9,530 nucleotides of DNA from an uncultured Clostridia bacterium (GCA_946410505.1 CAMKAP010000066.1:1-9530), one strand, 5' to 3'. Positions 1-6,273 are shown, numbered from the stretch's first letter. Numbers and translations: made by a program. Notes: a model not told the origin generated them from the sequence alone.

Positions 1-49
1 TGCCAGCAGATTTACAGTCTGTCCCCTTTGGCCACTCGGGAATTCCCCC
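1..49 (-). tRNA. tRNA-Tyr (GTA), 5' half only, cut by the window edge
   Basis: Read on the minus strand, this is the first 49 bases of a class II tRNA. It has a GGGGGAA acceptor 5' strand starting at 49, a D-arm with CCC/GGG pairing around a loop containing GTGG, and an anticodon arm with stem CAGA/TCTG and loop CTGTAAA. The anticodon is therefore GTA, which reads tyrosine codons. The long variable arm, T-arm and acceptor 3' strand lie beyond base 1. The gene is downstream of tRNA-Thr on the same strand and may be co-transcribed with it. Confidence 0.88.
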
Positions 50-196
50 ATATTCGATTCCGGCCCTTCGTTTATCAAATCGAAGCCCAGCGAAGCGTGT
101 TCGATTTGGAGAGAAAGACGGAGGGAGCATAGTGCAGTTTTCGCGGCTCTTACGGAAACCGAGGAAACGAAACGGTGCGAGCTTCGTCTGACGAGG
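50..196. other. 147-base spacer between the two tRNA genes, with a stem-loop
   Basis: No gene is visible here. The clearest structure is a perfect 9-bp inverted repeat, CAAATCGAA at 76-84 and TTCGATTTG at 100-108, with a 15-base loop. A small TCGTC/GACGA repeat (184-188 and 190-194) lies just 3' of tRNA-Thr on the transcribed strand. There is no T-tract after either structure, so neither looks like a strong terminator. The spacer is long for a bacterial tRNA operon and could be a processed leader or a dispersed repeat. Confidence 0.5.
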
Positions 197-272
197 TGGA
201 GCTGGTGGACGGACTCGAACCCCCGACCTGCTGATTACAAATCAGCTGCTCTACCGACTGAGCTACACCAGC
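197..272 (-). tRNA. tRNA-Thr (TGT), complete with encoded CCA
   Basis: The minus strand folds as a complete 76-base tRNA. The acceptor is GCTGGTG/CACCAGC, the D-stem GCTC/GAGC with loop AGTCGGTA, and the anticodon stem GCTGA/TCAGC with loop TTTGTAA. The anticodon TGT reads ACA (Thr). The T-loop is TTCGAGT. Position 200 supplies discriminator T, and 199-197 encode the CCA end. The T-stem (GGGGG/CCGTC) has one central G-G mismatch and one G-T pair, but all other landmarks are canonical. A sigma-A promoter lies directly upstream. Confidence 0.96.
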
Positions 273-289
273 ATTTAACCGGCTCGACT

Positions 290-318
290 ATAATAGCAAA
301 TCAATCCCTGTTTGTCAA
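290..318 (-). promoter_or_regulatory. Sigma-A promoter of the tRNA operon
   Basis: On the minus strand, TTGACA (318-313) and TATTAT (295-290) are separated by 17 bases. Transcription would start about 10 bases before the tRNA-Thr 5' end. The perfect -35 and this spacing suit a strong constitutive tRNA promoter. Confidence 0.8.
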
Positions 319-361
319 CCATTATTTTTGCTGTTTTCTGTTTTTCTTCATAATGATTATA

Positions 362-563
362 TAATGATCATCGGATGGCGAAATCAATCGAAGATTCGAT
401 TGATTTCGCTGCCAAACGACAAGTTTGGCAGCGAATGATTCTAAAAATCATTCGCCCGATGCTCATTGCAATGAGTATATGGCAAAACAGCTTTGCTGTT
501 TTGCTGCGCAGCAAAGCTGCGCGGCGAAAAGCTCTTTCGCTTTTCGCCATCCTATCATCATTA
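362..563. mobile_element. MITE-like palindromic element, 202 bases, TA-flanked
   Basis: The ends form terminal inverted repeats: 362-383 and 542-563 match at 20 of 22 positions when one is reverse-complemented. TA dinucleotides sit immediately outside both ends (360-361 and 564-565), the target duplication expected of Tc1/mariner and IS630-type transposition. The interior is almost entirely stem-loops: 378-392/395-409 (15 bp), 405-417/423-435 (13 bp), 431-440/446-455 (10 bp), 462-475 (palindrome), 482-491/495-504 (10 bp), 506-512/516-522 (7 bp) and 523-532/539-548 (10 bp). No transposase is encoded, so movement would need one supplied in trans. The roughly 60-codon open frames on both strands here are products of the palindromes. 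Family membership is inferred; I have no second copy to compare. Confidence 0.68.
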
Positions 564-577
564 TAGCGGCCTGCGGA

Positions 578-606
578 TTGAAAAGCACGCGCGAATATGG
601 TACAAT
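578..606 (+). promoter_or_regulatory. Sigma-A promoter of the GH25 gene
   Basis: TTGAAA (578-583) and TACAAT (601-606) are separated by 17 bases, and TG at 598-599 gives an extended -10. The start site would be near 613, leaving a leader of about 30 bases. The -35 begins only 14 bases beyond the right end of the palindromic element. Confidence 0.82.
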
Positions 607-641
607 TCTGTCAAATCTATTGTGTTACAGCGGAGATTTCC

Positions 642-1517
642 ATGAAAACTGCGGTACGATATCGAGTGGGGCTGGTGGTCCTGCTGTTGCTGCTCGCCGG
701 TGTGGTGGCGCTTATTGTGGGCAAGCTCTTCCCGCCCAAGCCGCCGGAGACGCCAGACCCCCACGCGGGGCAGGTCTATGTCTATGACGGCTTTGACTGG
801 GTGTGGATGACACCGCTGGAGGGCATCCCGGTCAATACCCTGACGCGGGAGGATTTCAGCGAGGTAAACGGGCACCTGACGTATATGGGCGGCAAATACA
901 CCACCATCCGGGGTGTGGACGTGTCGGAGCACCAGTACGACGTGGACTGGGACCAGGTCGCGGCCTCTGGTGTGGACTTTGCCATGATCCGTGTGGGCCG
1001 GCGCGGCTGGACCGAGGGCGGTTTGTTTGAGGACCCCTGGTTCGAACGCAATATCTCCGGCGCGCTGCGCAGCGGTTTGCAGGTGGGCGTCTACTTTTTC
1101 TCCCAGGCCGTCAACGTGCAGGAGGCCATGGAGGAGGCCCGCTTCGTTATTGAGCGCATCGACGGTTATGACGTGACGCTGCCCGTGGTTTTTGACTGGG
1201 AGAAGGTAGAGGGCGCGGAGAACGCCCGCACCAACGACTGGAACTCCGCCACCCTGTCCGACTGCGCGGTGGCCTTCTGCGAGACCATCCGGCGCGCGGG
1301 CTATACGCCGGGCATCTACTTCAACCGCCACCTGGGCTATTACGGCTATGATCTGACGCGCATGCAGGACTATGTCCAGTGGTTTGCGCTGCCGGAGATG
1401 GGCTACCCCAGCTTCTATTATGAGGTGGACATGTGGCAGTACAGCTTCACAGAAACGGTGCCGGGAATCTCCGGCCAGGCGGACATGAACCTGATCTTTT
1501 ACCCCACGGGGAACTGA
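642..1517 (+). CDS. GH25 family lysozyme-type muramidase, membrane-anchored
   Basis: This 291-residue protein should hydrolyse the beta-1,4 bond between N-acetylmuramic acid and N-acetylglucosamine in peptidoglycan, outside the membrane. Residues 9-28 form one hydrophobic segment after a short basic N-terminus, giving a signal anchor. A proline-rich linker (31-40) and a segment of about 50 residues precede the catalytic barrel. GH25 landmarks are visible: GVDVSEHQ (Asp93), VVFDWE with the catalytic Asp185/Glu187 pair, YFN at 226-228, WQY at 265-267 and DMN at 281-283. The barrel runs to the C-terminus with no cell-wall repeat domain, so the membrane anchor probably positions it. The ATG at 642 is preferred over upstream starts because GGAG lies 6 bases before it and it begins the basic-hydrophobic signal region. 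The gene stands alone between its own promoter and terminator. A housekeeping remodelling or spore-related role is more likely than a phage lysin, since no phage genes are nearby. Confidence 0.9.
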   Translation: MKTAVRYRVGLVVLLLLLAGVVALIVGKLFPPKPPETPDPHAGQVYVYDGFDWVWMTPLEGIPVNTLTREDFSEVNGHLTYMGGKYTTIRGVDVSEHQYDVDWDQVAASGVDFAMIRVGRRGWTEGGLFEDPWFERNISGALRSGLQVGVYFFSQAVNVQEAMEEARFVIERIDGYDVTLPVVFDWEKVEGAENARTNDWNSATLSDCAVAFCETIRRAGYTPGIYFNRHLGYYGYDLTRMQDYVQWFALPEMGYPSFYYEVDMWQYSFTETVPGISGQADMNLIFYPTGN

Positions 1518-1532
1518 ACGCTGAAAACAGAA

Positions 1533-1566
1533 AGCAGGGGATGCAATTTGCATCCCCTGCTGTTTT
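1533..1566. terminator. Bidirectional terminator between GH25 and araD
   Basis: A near-perfect 14-bp stem (1533-1546 with 1548-1561) is followed on the plus strand by GTTTT. On the minus strand it is followed by CTTTCTGTTTTC. It overlaps the araD stop codon and can serve both convergent genes. Confidence 0.85.
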
Positions 1567-2266
1567 AGCGCTTTGCCTGGCCGTAATAGGCGTTTTTTCC
1601 GTGCTTGCGCTGGTAGTGCTTTTCCACGATGCGTGCCGGAGCCGGTGCCGCGGCGGGATTGACCTGCCGGGTGAAGAGGGCCATTTTGGCTACCTCCTCC
1701 AGCACCACTGCATGGTAGACCGCCTGGGCTGCGTCCTTGCCCCAGGTGAAGGGTCCGTGACTGTGGCAGATGACGGCCGGAGCATAGGCGGGGTTGATGT
1801 CCCGCTCCCGGAAGGTCTCGACAATGATCTTGCCGGTGTTGAGCTCATAATCCTCATCCAGCTCTTCCTTGCTCAGATGGCGGGCGCAGGGGACGGGGCC
1901 GTAGAAATAGTCCGCATGGGTGGTGCCGTAGCAGGGAATGTCCTCCCCGGCCTGGGCCCAGCCCACGGCATAGGGGCTGTGGGTGTGGACGATGCCGCCG
2001 ATCCCGGGGAAAGCGTTGTAGAGCACCAGATGGGTCTTGGTATCAGAGGAGGGATTCAGCTCGCCCTCGACGCGATGGCCCTGCAGATCCATGACCACCA
2101 TGTCCTCGGGCCGCAGCTCGTCGTACTCTACGCCGGAGGGCTTGATGACGAACAGCCCCTTTTCCCGGTCAATCCCGCTGACGTTGCCCCAGGTGTAGGT
2201 GACGAGCCCCCGGCGGGGCAGCTCCATATTGGCTTCATAGACCTTGATCTTCAGTTCTTCCAGCAT
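1565..2266 (-). CDS. araD: L-ribulose-5-phosphate 4-epimerase
   Basis: This 233-residue class II aldolase-like enzyme should interconvert L-ribulose 5-phosphate and D-xylulose 5-phosphate (EC 5.1.3.4) in the cytoplasm, feeding pentoses into the pentose phosphate pathway. Its length matches the family, which is about 231 residues in E. coli. Diagnostic motifs include TWGNVS (25-30), KPSG (42-45), SSDT (73-76, Asp75), the zinc-site pair in VHTHS (His94, His96), GTTHADYFYG (114-123, Asp119), HSHGPF (168-173, His170) and the C-terminal AYYGQ with Tyr228. A perfect AGGAGG (rc of 2274-2279) lies 7 bases before the ATG. No other arabinose gene (araA, araB or transporter) is in view. The paralogous 4-epimerases UlaF and SgbE share these motifs, so the substrate pathway could be ascorbate or another pentulose, but the overall match to AraD is strong. 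Confidence 0.93.
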   Translation of the reverse strand: MLEELKIKVYEANMELPRRGLVTYTWGNVSGIDREKGLFVIKPSGVEYDELRPEDMVVMDLQGHRVEGELNPSSDTKTHLVLYNAFPGIGGIVHTHSPYAVGWAQAGEDIPCYGTTHADYFYGPVPCARHLSKEELDEDYELNTGKIIVETFRERDINPAYAPAVICHSHGPFTWGKDAAQAVYHAVVLEEVAKMALFTRQVNPAAAPAPARIVEKHYQRKHGKNAYYGQAKR

Positions 2267-2295
2267 AGAATAGCCTCCTGTCCGTATATGTCCAT

Positions 2296-2324
2296 ATTAT
2301 ATGCTTCTAAGGCTGCGTTTGCAA
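2296..2324 (-). promoter_or_regulatory. Sigma-A promoter of araD
   Basis: On the minus strand, TTGCAA (2324-2319) and TATAAT (2301-2296) are separated by 17 bases. The start site falls about 20 bases before the ATG. Its -35 is only 9 bases from the -35 of the divergent HAD operon. Confidence 0.85.
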
Positions 2325-2333
2325 GGGCGGGGA

Positions 2334-2362
2334 TTGCCAGTGTGGGCGCATTCTGCTATAAT
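2334..2362 (+). promoter_or_regulatory. Sigma-A promoter of the HAD phosphatase operon
   Basis: TTGCCA (2334-2339) and a perfect TATAAT (2357-2362) are separated by 17 bases, with TG at 2354-2355 giving an extended -10. The predicted start is near 2369, leaving a leader of about 27 bases. Confidence 0.85.
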
Positions 2363-2395
2363 CAGAGGCGTCAATTCGAAAAAGGGAGAGCGCCG

Positions 2396-3106
2396 ATGAT
2401 CAAAGCTGTCATTTTCGATCTGGACAATACCTTATATGCCTATGACCCGGCGCACGCGGCTGGCTTTTCCGCGGTGACGGAATATGCCGAGAAGGAGTTC
2501 GGCATCGCGCCGGAACGCTTCCGGGAGCTGCACAGCCTGGCGGACCGTGTCCTGCGCGCCCACGCGGGAGAGGGCTCCGCCGCCATCCACAGCCGCCTGA
2601 TCCGCTATCAGCTGCTGCTGGAAGGGGAGGGGCTGCCCATCACCCACGCGCCGCGAATGGCGGCGCGGTACTGGGAGGCCTTCCTGGCGCAGGTGAAGCC
2701 GGAGCCCGGGACCCGGGAAACGCTGGAGCTGCTGCGAGATAGTGGGCTGCGCCTGGGTCTCGGAAGCAACATGACCGCAGGGCGGCAGTACGAAAAGCTG
2801 GAGCGGTTGGGGCTGCTTTCACTGATGGACTTCATGGTCTGCAGCGAGGAGGCGGGCGCAGAAAAGCCGGAGAGGCGCCTGTTCGATCTTTGCGCGCAGA
2901 AGGCGGGCTGCCGGGCGGAGGAATGCCTCTTTGTGGGCGACGATGTGGAGCGGGACATCCGCGGGGCGCAGGCGGCCGGGATGAAGACCGTCTGGCTGCG
3001 TCGCGGAGAGAACGGCGGTGAACTGTCTCACCCGACGGCGCAGATCCGCCGGATCGACGAACTCCCGGTACTTTTGGAGAAAATTTGGGAAGTAGAAAAG
3101 CAATGA
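2396..3106 (+). CDS. HAD-superfamily hydrolase, subfamily IA (YjjG/REG-2-like)
   Basis: This 236-residue cytoplasmic phosphatase carries the four HAD motifs. Motif I is DLDNT (8-12), with nucleophile Asp8 and acid/base Asp10. Motif II is GLGSN with Ser124, motif III is Lys157 in AEKPE, and motif IV is GDDVERD (181-187). The helical cap lies between motifs I and II, roughly residues 15-95, as in C1-capped enzymes. Asn at the fourth position of motif I and the overall pattern resemble YjjG-type nucleotidases and REG-2-like phosphatases, but the substrate cannot be read from sequence. An upstream in-frame extension overlaps araD and is not real: the ATG at 2396 has GGGAG at 2384-2388 and sits just after the promoter. 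The stop overlaps the start of the next HAD gene (ATGA), so the two are translationally coupled. Sharing a promoter region with araD suggests a sugar-phosphate or metabolite-repair role, which is inference only. Confidence 0.88.
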   Translation: MIKAVIFDLDNTLYAYDPAHAAGFSAVTEYAEKEFGIAPERFRELHSLADRVLRAHAGEGSAAIHSRLIRYQLLLEGEGLPITHAPRMAARYWEAFLAQVKPEPGTRETLELLRDSGLRLGLGSNMTAGRQYEKLERLGLLSLMDFMVCSEEAGAEKPERRLFDLCAQKAGCRAEECLFVGDDVERDIRGAQAAGMKTVWLRRGENGGELSHPTAQIRRIDELPVLLEKIWEVEKQ

Positions 3107-3759
3107 GATACGACGCGATTTTGCTGGATATGGACGGGACGGTGCTCAATACCATTGAGGACCTGACCGACGCAATGAACGCCGCGCTGCGGCATTATGA
3201 CATGCCGGAGCGCAGCCTGGAGGAAGTGCGTGCTTTCGTGGGAAACGGCGCCCGGCGGCTGGTGGAGCAGGCCGTTCCGGCCGGCACACCGGAGGCACTG
3301 ACAGAGCAGGTGCTCGATTGGTATAAACCCTATTACGACGCCCACTGTCAGATCAAGACCCGGCCATACGACGGCATCGACACGCTGCTGCGCGATCTGC
3401 GGGAGAAAGGACTGCGGCTCTGCATCCTCTCCAACAAGCCGGACCCCGCGGTGAAGATCCTGGCGGAAAAGCATTTTCCCGGTCTGCTGGACCTGGCTCT
3501 GGGGGAGACGGCTGCCATCCGCCGCAAGCCCTGGCCGGACATGATCCTGGCCTGCGCAGAGACTCTGGGGATCGAGAAGGAGCGCTGCCTGTATGTGGGC
3601 GATTCGGAGGTGGATGTGCTGACCGCAAGGAACGCTGGGATCGACTGTGCCTCCGTCTGCTGGGGCTTTCGCACCCGGCAGCAGCTCCTGGAGGCCGGTG
3701 CGGCGCGGATCTTCAACCGGCCCGAGAGCCTGCGGGACTGGATCCTGAAGCAGGAGTAG
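3103..3759 (+). CDS. HAD hydrolase, phosphoglycolate phosphatase-like (Gph/PpaX type)
   Basis: This 218-residue protein is a second HAD phosphatase, with motif I DMDGT (9-13, nucleophile Asp9), Ser110 in ILSNKP, Lys142 in RRKPWP and motif IV GDSEVD (166-171). The cap contains FVGNGARRLVE (45-55), a signature of phosphoglycolate and pyrophosphate phosphatases of the Gph/PpaX group. Its likely role is to remove phosphate from 2-phosphoglycolate or a similar small molecule in the cytoplasm. The ATG at 3103 overlaps the preceding stop by four bases and has only a weak purine-rich stretch upstream, consistent with coupled translation. A TTG 18 bases earlier is an alternative but less likely start. 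The two HADs differ in cap and sequence, so this is not a recent tandem duplication. Exact substrate uncertain; family assignment firm. Confidence 0.88.
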   Translation: MRYDAILLDMDGTVLNTIEDLTDAMNAALRHYDMPERSLEEVRAFVGNGARRLVEQAVPAGTPEALTEQVLDWYKPYYDAHCQIKTRPYDGIDTLLRDLREKGLRLCILSNKPDPAVKILAEKHFPGLLDLALGETAAIRRKPWPDMILACAETLGIEKERCLYVGDSEVDVLTARNAGIDCASVCWGFRTRQQLLEAGAARIFNRPESLRDWILKQE

Positions 3760-3774
3760 AAGGGCTATCCCAGC

Positions 3775-3811
3775 AAAAAAGCGAATACCCGGGCAACGCC
3801 CGGGTATTCGC
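3775..3811 (-). terminator. Minus-strand terminator in the left arm of the element
   Basis: A 14-bp stem with a 3-base loop (3781-3794/3798-3811) is followed on the minus strand by six T residues (rc of 3775-3780). It would end transcripts arriving from the M32 gene. On the plus strand only TTGAG follows, so it should be weak for the HAD operon. Confidence 0.7.
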
Positions 3812-3999
3812 TTGAGTCTGTCAAAAAACACCGTGCGACGATGAGAAGATCATAGAGCCGCGGGGGAGCGCGAGGGGGCAAGACCCGCCTCGCGTTTCAA
3901 TCACCGCCAGCAAAAAGCCTGCAACAGCAGGCGTTTGCCGAGCGAAGCGAGATTTTTCGTGATCTTCGCATTCACGAAAAATGTGGCGGCTGAGGCGCC

Positions 4000-4029
4000 G
4001 TCAAAAAAGCCATCGATGGCTTTTTTGAC
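4000..4029. terminator. 30-base perfect palindrome with A6/T6 arms, possible bidirectional terminator
   Basis: Positions 4000-4014 are the exact reverse complement of 4015-4029, with GTC at the base, an A6/T6 block and GCCATC at the centre. The U-tract is inside the 3' arm, so it may act as a weak bidirectional terminator or as structured RNA. Confidence 0.5.
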
Positions 4030-4037
4030 AAGCTGAA

Positions 4038-4073
4038 GCGAATACCCGGGCAACGCCCGGGTATTCGCTTTTT
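4038..4073 (+). terminator. Plus-strand terminator in the right arm of the element
   Basis: The same 31-base hairpin as at 3781-3811, identical in sequence and orientation (4038-4051/4055-4068), is followed on the plus strand by TTTTT. It is the best terminator for the HAD operon and stops transcription just before the convergent M32 gene. Confidence 0.8.
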
Positions 4074-4080
4074 GTAATGC

Positions 4081-5589
4081 TTATTTCAGGCCGTAGATCT
4101 TTGTGAACTTTTGCTCCAGATAGTCCAGGTAGTAATTCACGTTGAGCCCCTCGCCGGTGATGGCGCGGATCCACTCGTCCGGGGTTTTCAGGGAGGCGAT
4201 GGAAAACACATGCTCCGTCAGCCAGTCCCGGATCTTCCAGAGCTCGCCGGCGCCGACGGCGGCAAACACGTCGAAGTCCTTCTCCATGGTGTGCAGGATC
4301 TGGGCGCCATAGGCGTTGCCGAGCGCGTAGGAGGGGAAGTAGCCGTATGCGATGCCGGCCCAGTGCACATCCTGCAGACAGCCGCGGCGATCATCCGGCA
4401 CTTCGATCCCCAGATATTCCCGGTATTTGGCCTTCCAGAGCTCCGGGATTTCATCCACGGTAATCTCCTTGTTGATGAAGGCCTTTTCAAGCTCATAACG
4501 AATCAGAATGTGCAGGGAATAGCTCAGCTCGTCCGCCTCTGTCCGGATCAGACTGGGGCGCGCGATGTTGACGGCCTCATAGAGCTCCTGCTCGCTGATG
4601 TCGTCAAAGGTCCCGCAGGAGAGCTCACGGATCTTGGGAAAGACAAAGCGGATAAAGGCTTCGCTCCGGCCGATCAGGTTCTCATAGAAGCGGGAGATGG
4701 TCTCATGCATGGCGTTGGACATGTAGTCCGCGCAGTGGTTATCGTAGAACTCCCGAGGCTCGTTCTGCATGAAGAGCGCATGACCTCCCTCGTGCAGGGT
4801 GGTAAACACGTTGGAGATGAAGCTGTCCTCATGGTAGTGTGTTGTAACACGCACATCCCAGGGACCGTAGTGGTCTGTGAAGGGGTGTTCGGTGGTCATG
4901 AGCACCAGAGCGCTCTTGCGCAGGCCTTCCAGCTCCAGGAGGTAGCGGGACATGGACTCCTGCTGCGGAATCGGAACAGGACGGCTCATAAAATCCTCCC
5001 GGATGCTCTTGCCCTCGCGCCCGATCCGCTGCAGCAGCGGAACGATACGGGCTTTGAGCGCGGAAAAGAAGGCGTCCAGCTGCGCAGTGCTTCCGCCCTT
5101 TTCGATGTCGTCGAGACAGGTGTCATAATAGCTGGCTTTTTTCTCGTCCCGCAGGTCGATGGCCTTTTGCGTATAGTCGATAAGCGCAGCGAAGGAATCC
5201 CGGAAGAGCGAAAAATCGTCGGCCTTCTTGGCGGAAAGCCAGTCGCCGTAAGCGCGGCTGGAGGCCACGTCCATCTCATAGGACAGAGCGGCAGAGATGT
5301 TCTTGGAGCGGGCATAGCTGTCGTAGAGATGCTCCACGGCTTTCTTCTGTACCGGCGTGAGGCCCTCGCCGTCCTCATGCAGCTCCACCAGCAGCTTTTC
5401 ATAACCCTTGGCGTGTGTCAGCTTGTGCAATTGTTTTCCAAGGATCGCCATATCCTCGCCGGCAGGGGCAATGCCCTCCTCCGGTGCGCAGCACTCCATG
5501 TCGAACTGCACCTTGCCGAGGCAGCGCCCATAGGCTTCGATTTCATCGAGCAGGCTTGATAGTTTTTTCCATTTCTGTTGATTCGTCAT
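4081..5589 (-). CDS. M32 family metallocarboxypeptidase (thermostable carboxypeptidase Taq type)
   Basis: This 502-residue zinc carboxypeptidase should remove C-terminal residues from peptides in the cytoplasm; no signal peptide is visible. It has the full set of M32 signatures: DVRVTTHY (245-252), the zinc motif HEGGH (266-270), HETISRFYEN (295-304) supplying the third ligand Glu296, ARPSLIRTEADE leading into an SLHILIRYELEKA segment, and the GCLQDVHWAG region followed by YGYFPSYALGNAYGAQ. The length is typical of the family, around 500 residues. The ATG at 5589 has AAGGAGAA 6 bases upstream. It follows nth by 16 bases with no promoter or terminator between, so it is expressed as the distal gene of that operon. 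A peptide-recycling role is the standard view; the functional link to DNA repair is probably only positional. Confidence 0.93.
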   Translation of the reverse strand: MTNQQKWKKLSSLLDEIEAYGRCLGKVQFDMECCAPEEGIAPAGEDMAILGKQLHKLTHAKGYEKLLVELHEDGEGLTPVQKKAVEHLYDSYARSKNISAALSYEMDVASSRAYGDWLSAKKADDFSLFRDSFAALIDYTQKAIDLRDEKKASYYDTCLDDIEKGGSTAQLDAFFSALKARIVPLLQRIGREGKSIREDFMSRPVPIPQQESMSRYLLELEGLRKSALVLMTTEHPFTDHYGPWDVRVTTHYHEDSFISNVFTTLHEGGHALFMQNEPREFYDNHCADYMSNAMHETISRFYENLIGRSEAFIRFVFPKIRELSCGTFDDISEQELYEAVNIARPSLIRTEADELSYSLHILIRYELEKAFINKEITVDEIPELWKAKYREYLGIEVPDDRRGCLQDVHWAGIAYGYFPSYALGNAYGAQILHTMEKDFDVFAAVGAGELWKIRDWLTEHVFSIASLKTPDEWIRAITGEGLNVNYYLDYLEQKFTKIYGLK

Positions 5590-5605
5590 ATGATTTCTCC
5601 TTGTA

Positions 5606-6241
5606 TTATCCCAAAAAATATTGACACAGGTGTTTTACGCAGCAGCGCTCGCAGTCTGGTTTGCGCGCGTCGCACACGGCTCTGCCGTGCAGCACCAGGC
5701 AGTGGCAGAAGTCGGAGGAACGCTCCGGCGGCAGGATCTTCCGCAGCGCCATCTCGATCTTCACGGGGTCCTTCTGATCGTCCACCAGACCCATGCGGTT
5801 ACTGAGCCGGATGCAGTGGGTGTCCACCACCGTGGAGCCGGGGACATGGTACACGTCGCCCAGGATCAGGTTTGCCGTCTTGCGGCCCACGCCCGGCAGC
5901 GCCGTGAGCTCCTCCATCGTGTCGGGCACCCGGCCGCCGTGTTTGGCCAGCAGCATCTGGGCGCAGGCGACGATATCCCGGGCCTTGGCCCGGTAAAAGC
6001 CGCAGGAGTGGACGTACTGCTCCACCTCCGCCACGTCGGCCTCCGCGAAAGCCTCCAGCGTTGGGAAGCGGGCAAAGAGCGCGGGGGTGATCTGGTTTAC
6101 GCGCTCGTCGGTGCACTGGGCGGCCAGACGAACGGAAAAAAGCAGCTCATAGGCCTTGCCGTAGTCCAGCGTGCAGCTTGCCTCCGGGTATTCCTCCAGT
6201 AGCAGCCGCACGATTTCGTTGACCTGTTCCTGCGTTCTCAT
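5606..6241 (-). CDS. nth: Endonuclease III, DNA glycosylase/AP lyase
   Basis: This 211-residue base-excision repair enzyme should remove oxidised pyrimidines and nick the resulting abasic site. The helix-hairpin-helix runs through LPGVGRKTANLIL (115-127), with catalytic Lys121, and VVDTHC carries catalytic Asp140, matching Lys120 and Asp138 of E. coli Nth. The iron-sulfur cluster loop is intact: Cys190, Cys197, Cys200 and Cys206 in the C-x6-C-x2-C-x5-C pattern. Length and domain order are those of bacterial Nth. The ATG at 6241 is supported by GGGAGAGG (rc of 6247-6254) 5 bases upstream. It is the first gene of an operon with the M32 carboxypeptidase, driven by its own sigma-A promoter divergent from the DUF4342 gene. 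Confidence 0.95.
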   Translation of the reverse strand: MRTQEQVNEIVRLLLEEYPEASCTLDYGKAYELLFSVRLAAQCTDERVNQITPALFARFPTLEAFAEADVAEVEQYVHSCGFYRAKARDIVACAQMLLAKHGGRVPDTMEELTALPGVGRKTANLILGDVYHVPGSTVVDTHCIRLSNRMGLVDDQKDPVKIEMALRKILPPERSSDFCHCLVLHGRAVCDARKPDCERCCVKHLCQYFLG

Positions 6242-6273
6242 GGGAACCTCTCCCTTCTTTTTTCGTCTAAGCC

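Larger units (their letters stand above)
3774..4074. repeat. Structured non-coding element with 54-base inverted arms
   Basis: The left arm (3774-3828) and the reverse complement of the right arm (4021-4074) agree at about 48 of 54 aligned positions. Both have the order A-tract, 31-base hairpin, six variable bases, GTC and A6. Between the arms lie further hairpins: 3869-3878/3884-3894 (one bulge), 3917-3922/3927-3932 (6 bp), 3952-3962/3972-3982 (11 bp), and a 6-bp pairing of 3904-3909 with 3984-3989 that encloses the previous two. A 30-base perfect palindrome at 4000-4029 overlaps the inner end of the right arm. No usable open frame or RNA family is recognised. It fills the whole gap between the convergent HAD operon and M32 gene. 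It may be a MITE-like insertion, an amplified terminator or a small RNA locus; I cannot decide among these. Confidence 0.65.

Noticed and set aside
368..566. Open frames of about 60 codons on both strands, which could be read as small proteins.
   Set aside because: They lie wholly within the palindromic element; the mirrored translations come from the inverted repeats, and neither has a ribosome binding site.
1433..2395. Long in-frame extension upstream of the first HAD gene.
   Set aside because: It crosses GH25, a terminator, araD and the HAD promoter; the ATG at 2396 has a ribosome binding site and starts directly with the HAD motif I region.
3781..4068. The two identical 31-base hairpins considered as a CRISPR-like or tandem direct repeat.
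   Set aside because: There are only two copies, each itself palindromic, and the flanking sequence shows that the larger symmetry is inverted, not direct.
4111..5559. A 482-codon open frame on the plus strand.
   Set aside because: It is antisense to the M32 carboxypeptidase, which has complete family motifs and a good ribosome binding site. The plus-strand protein has no recognisable domain.
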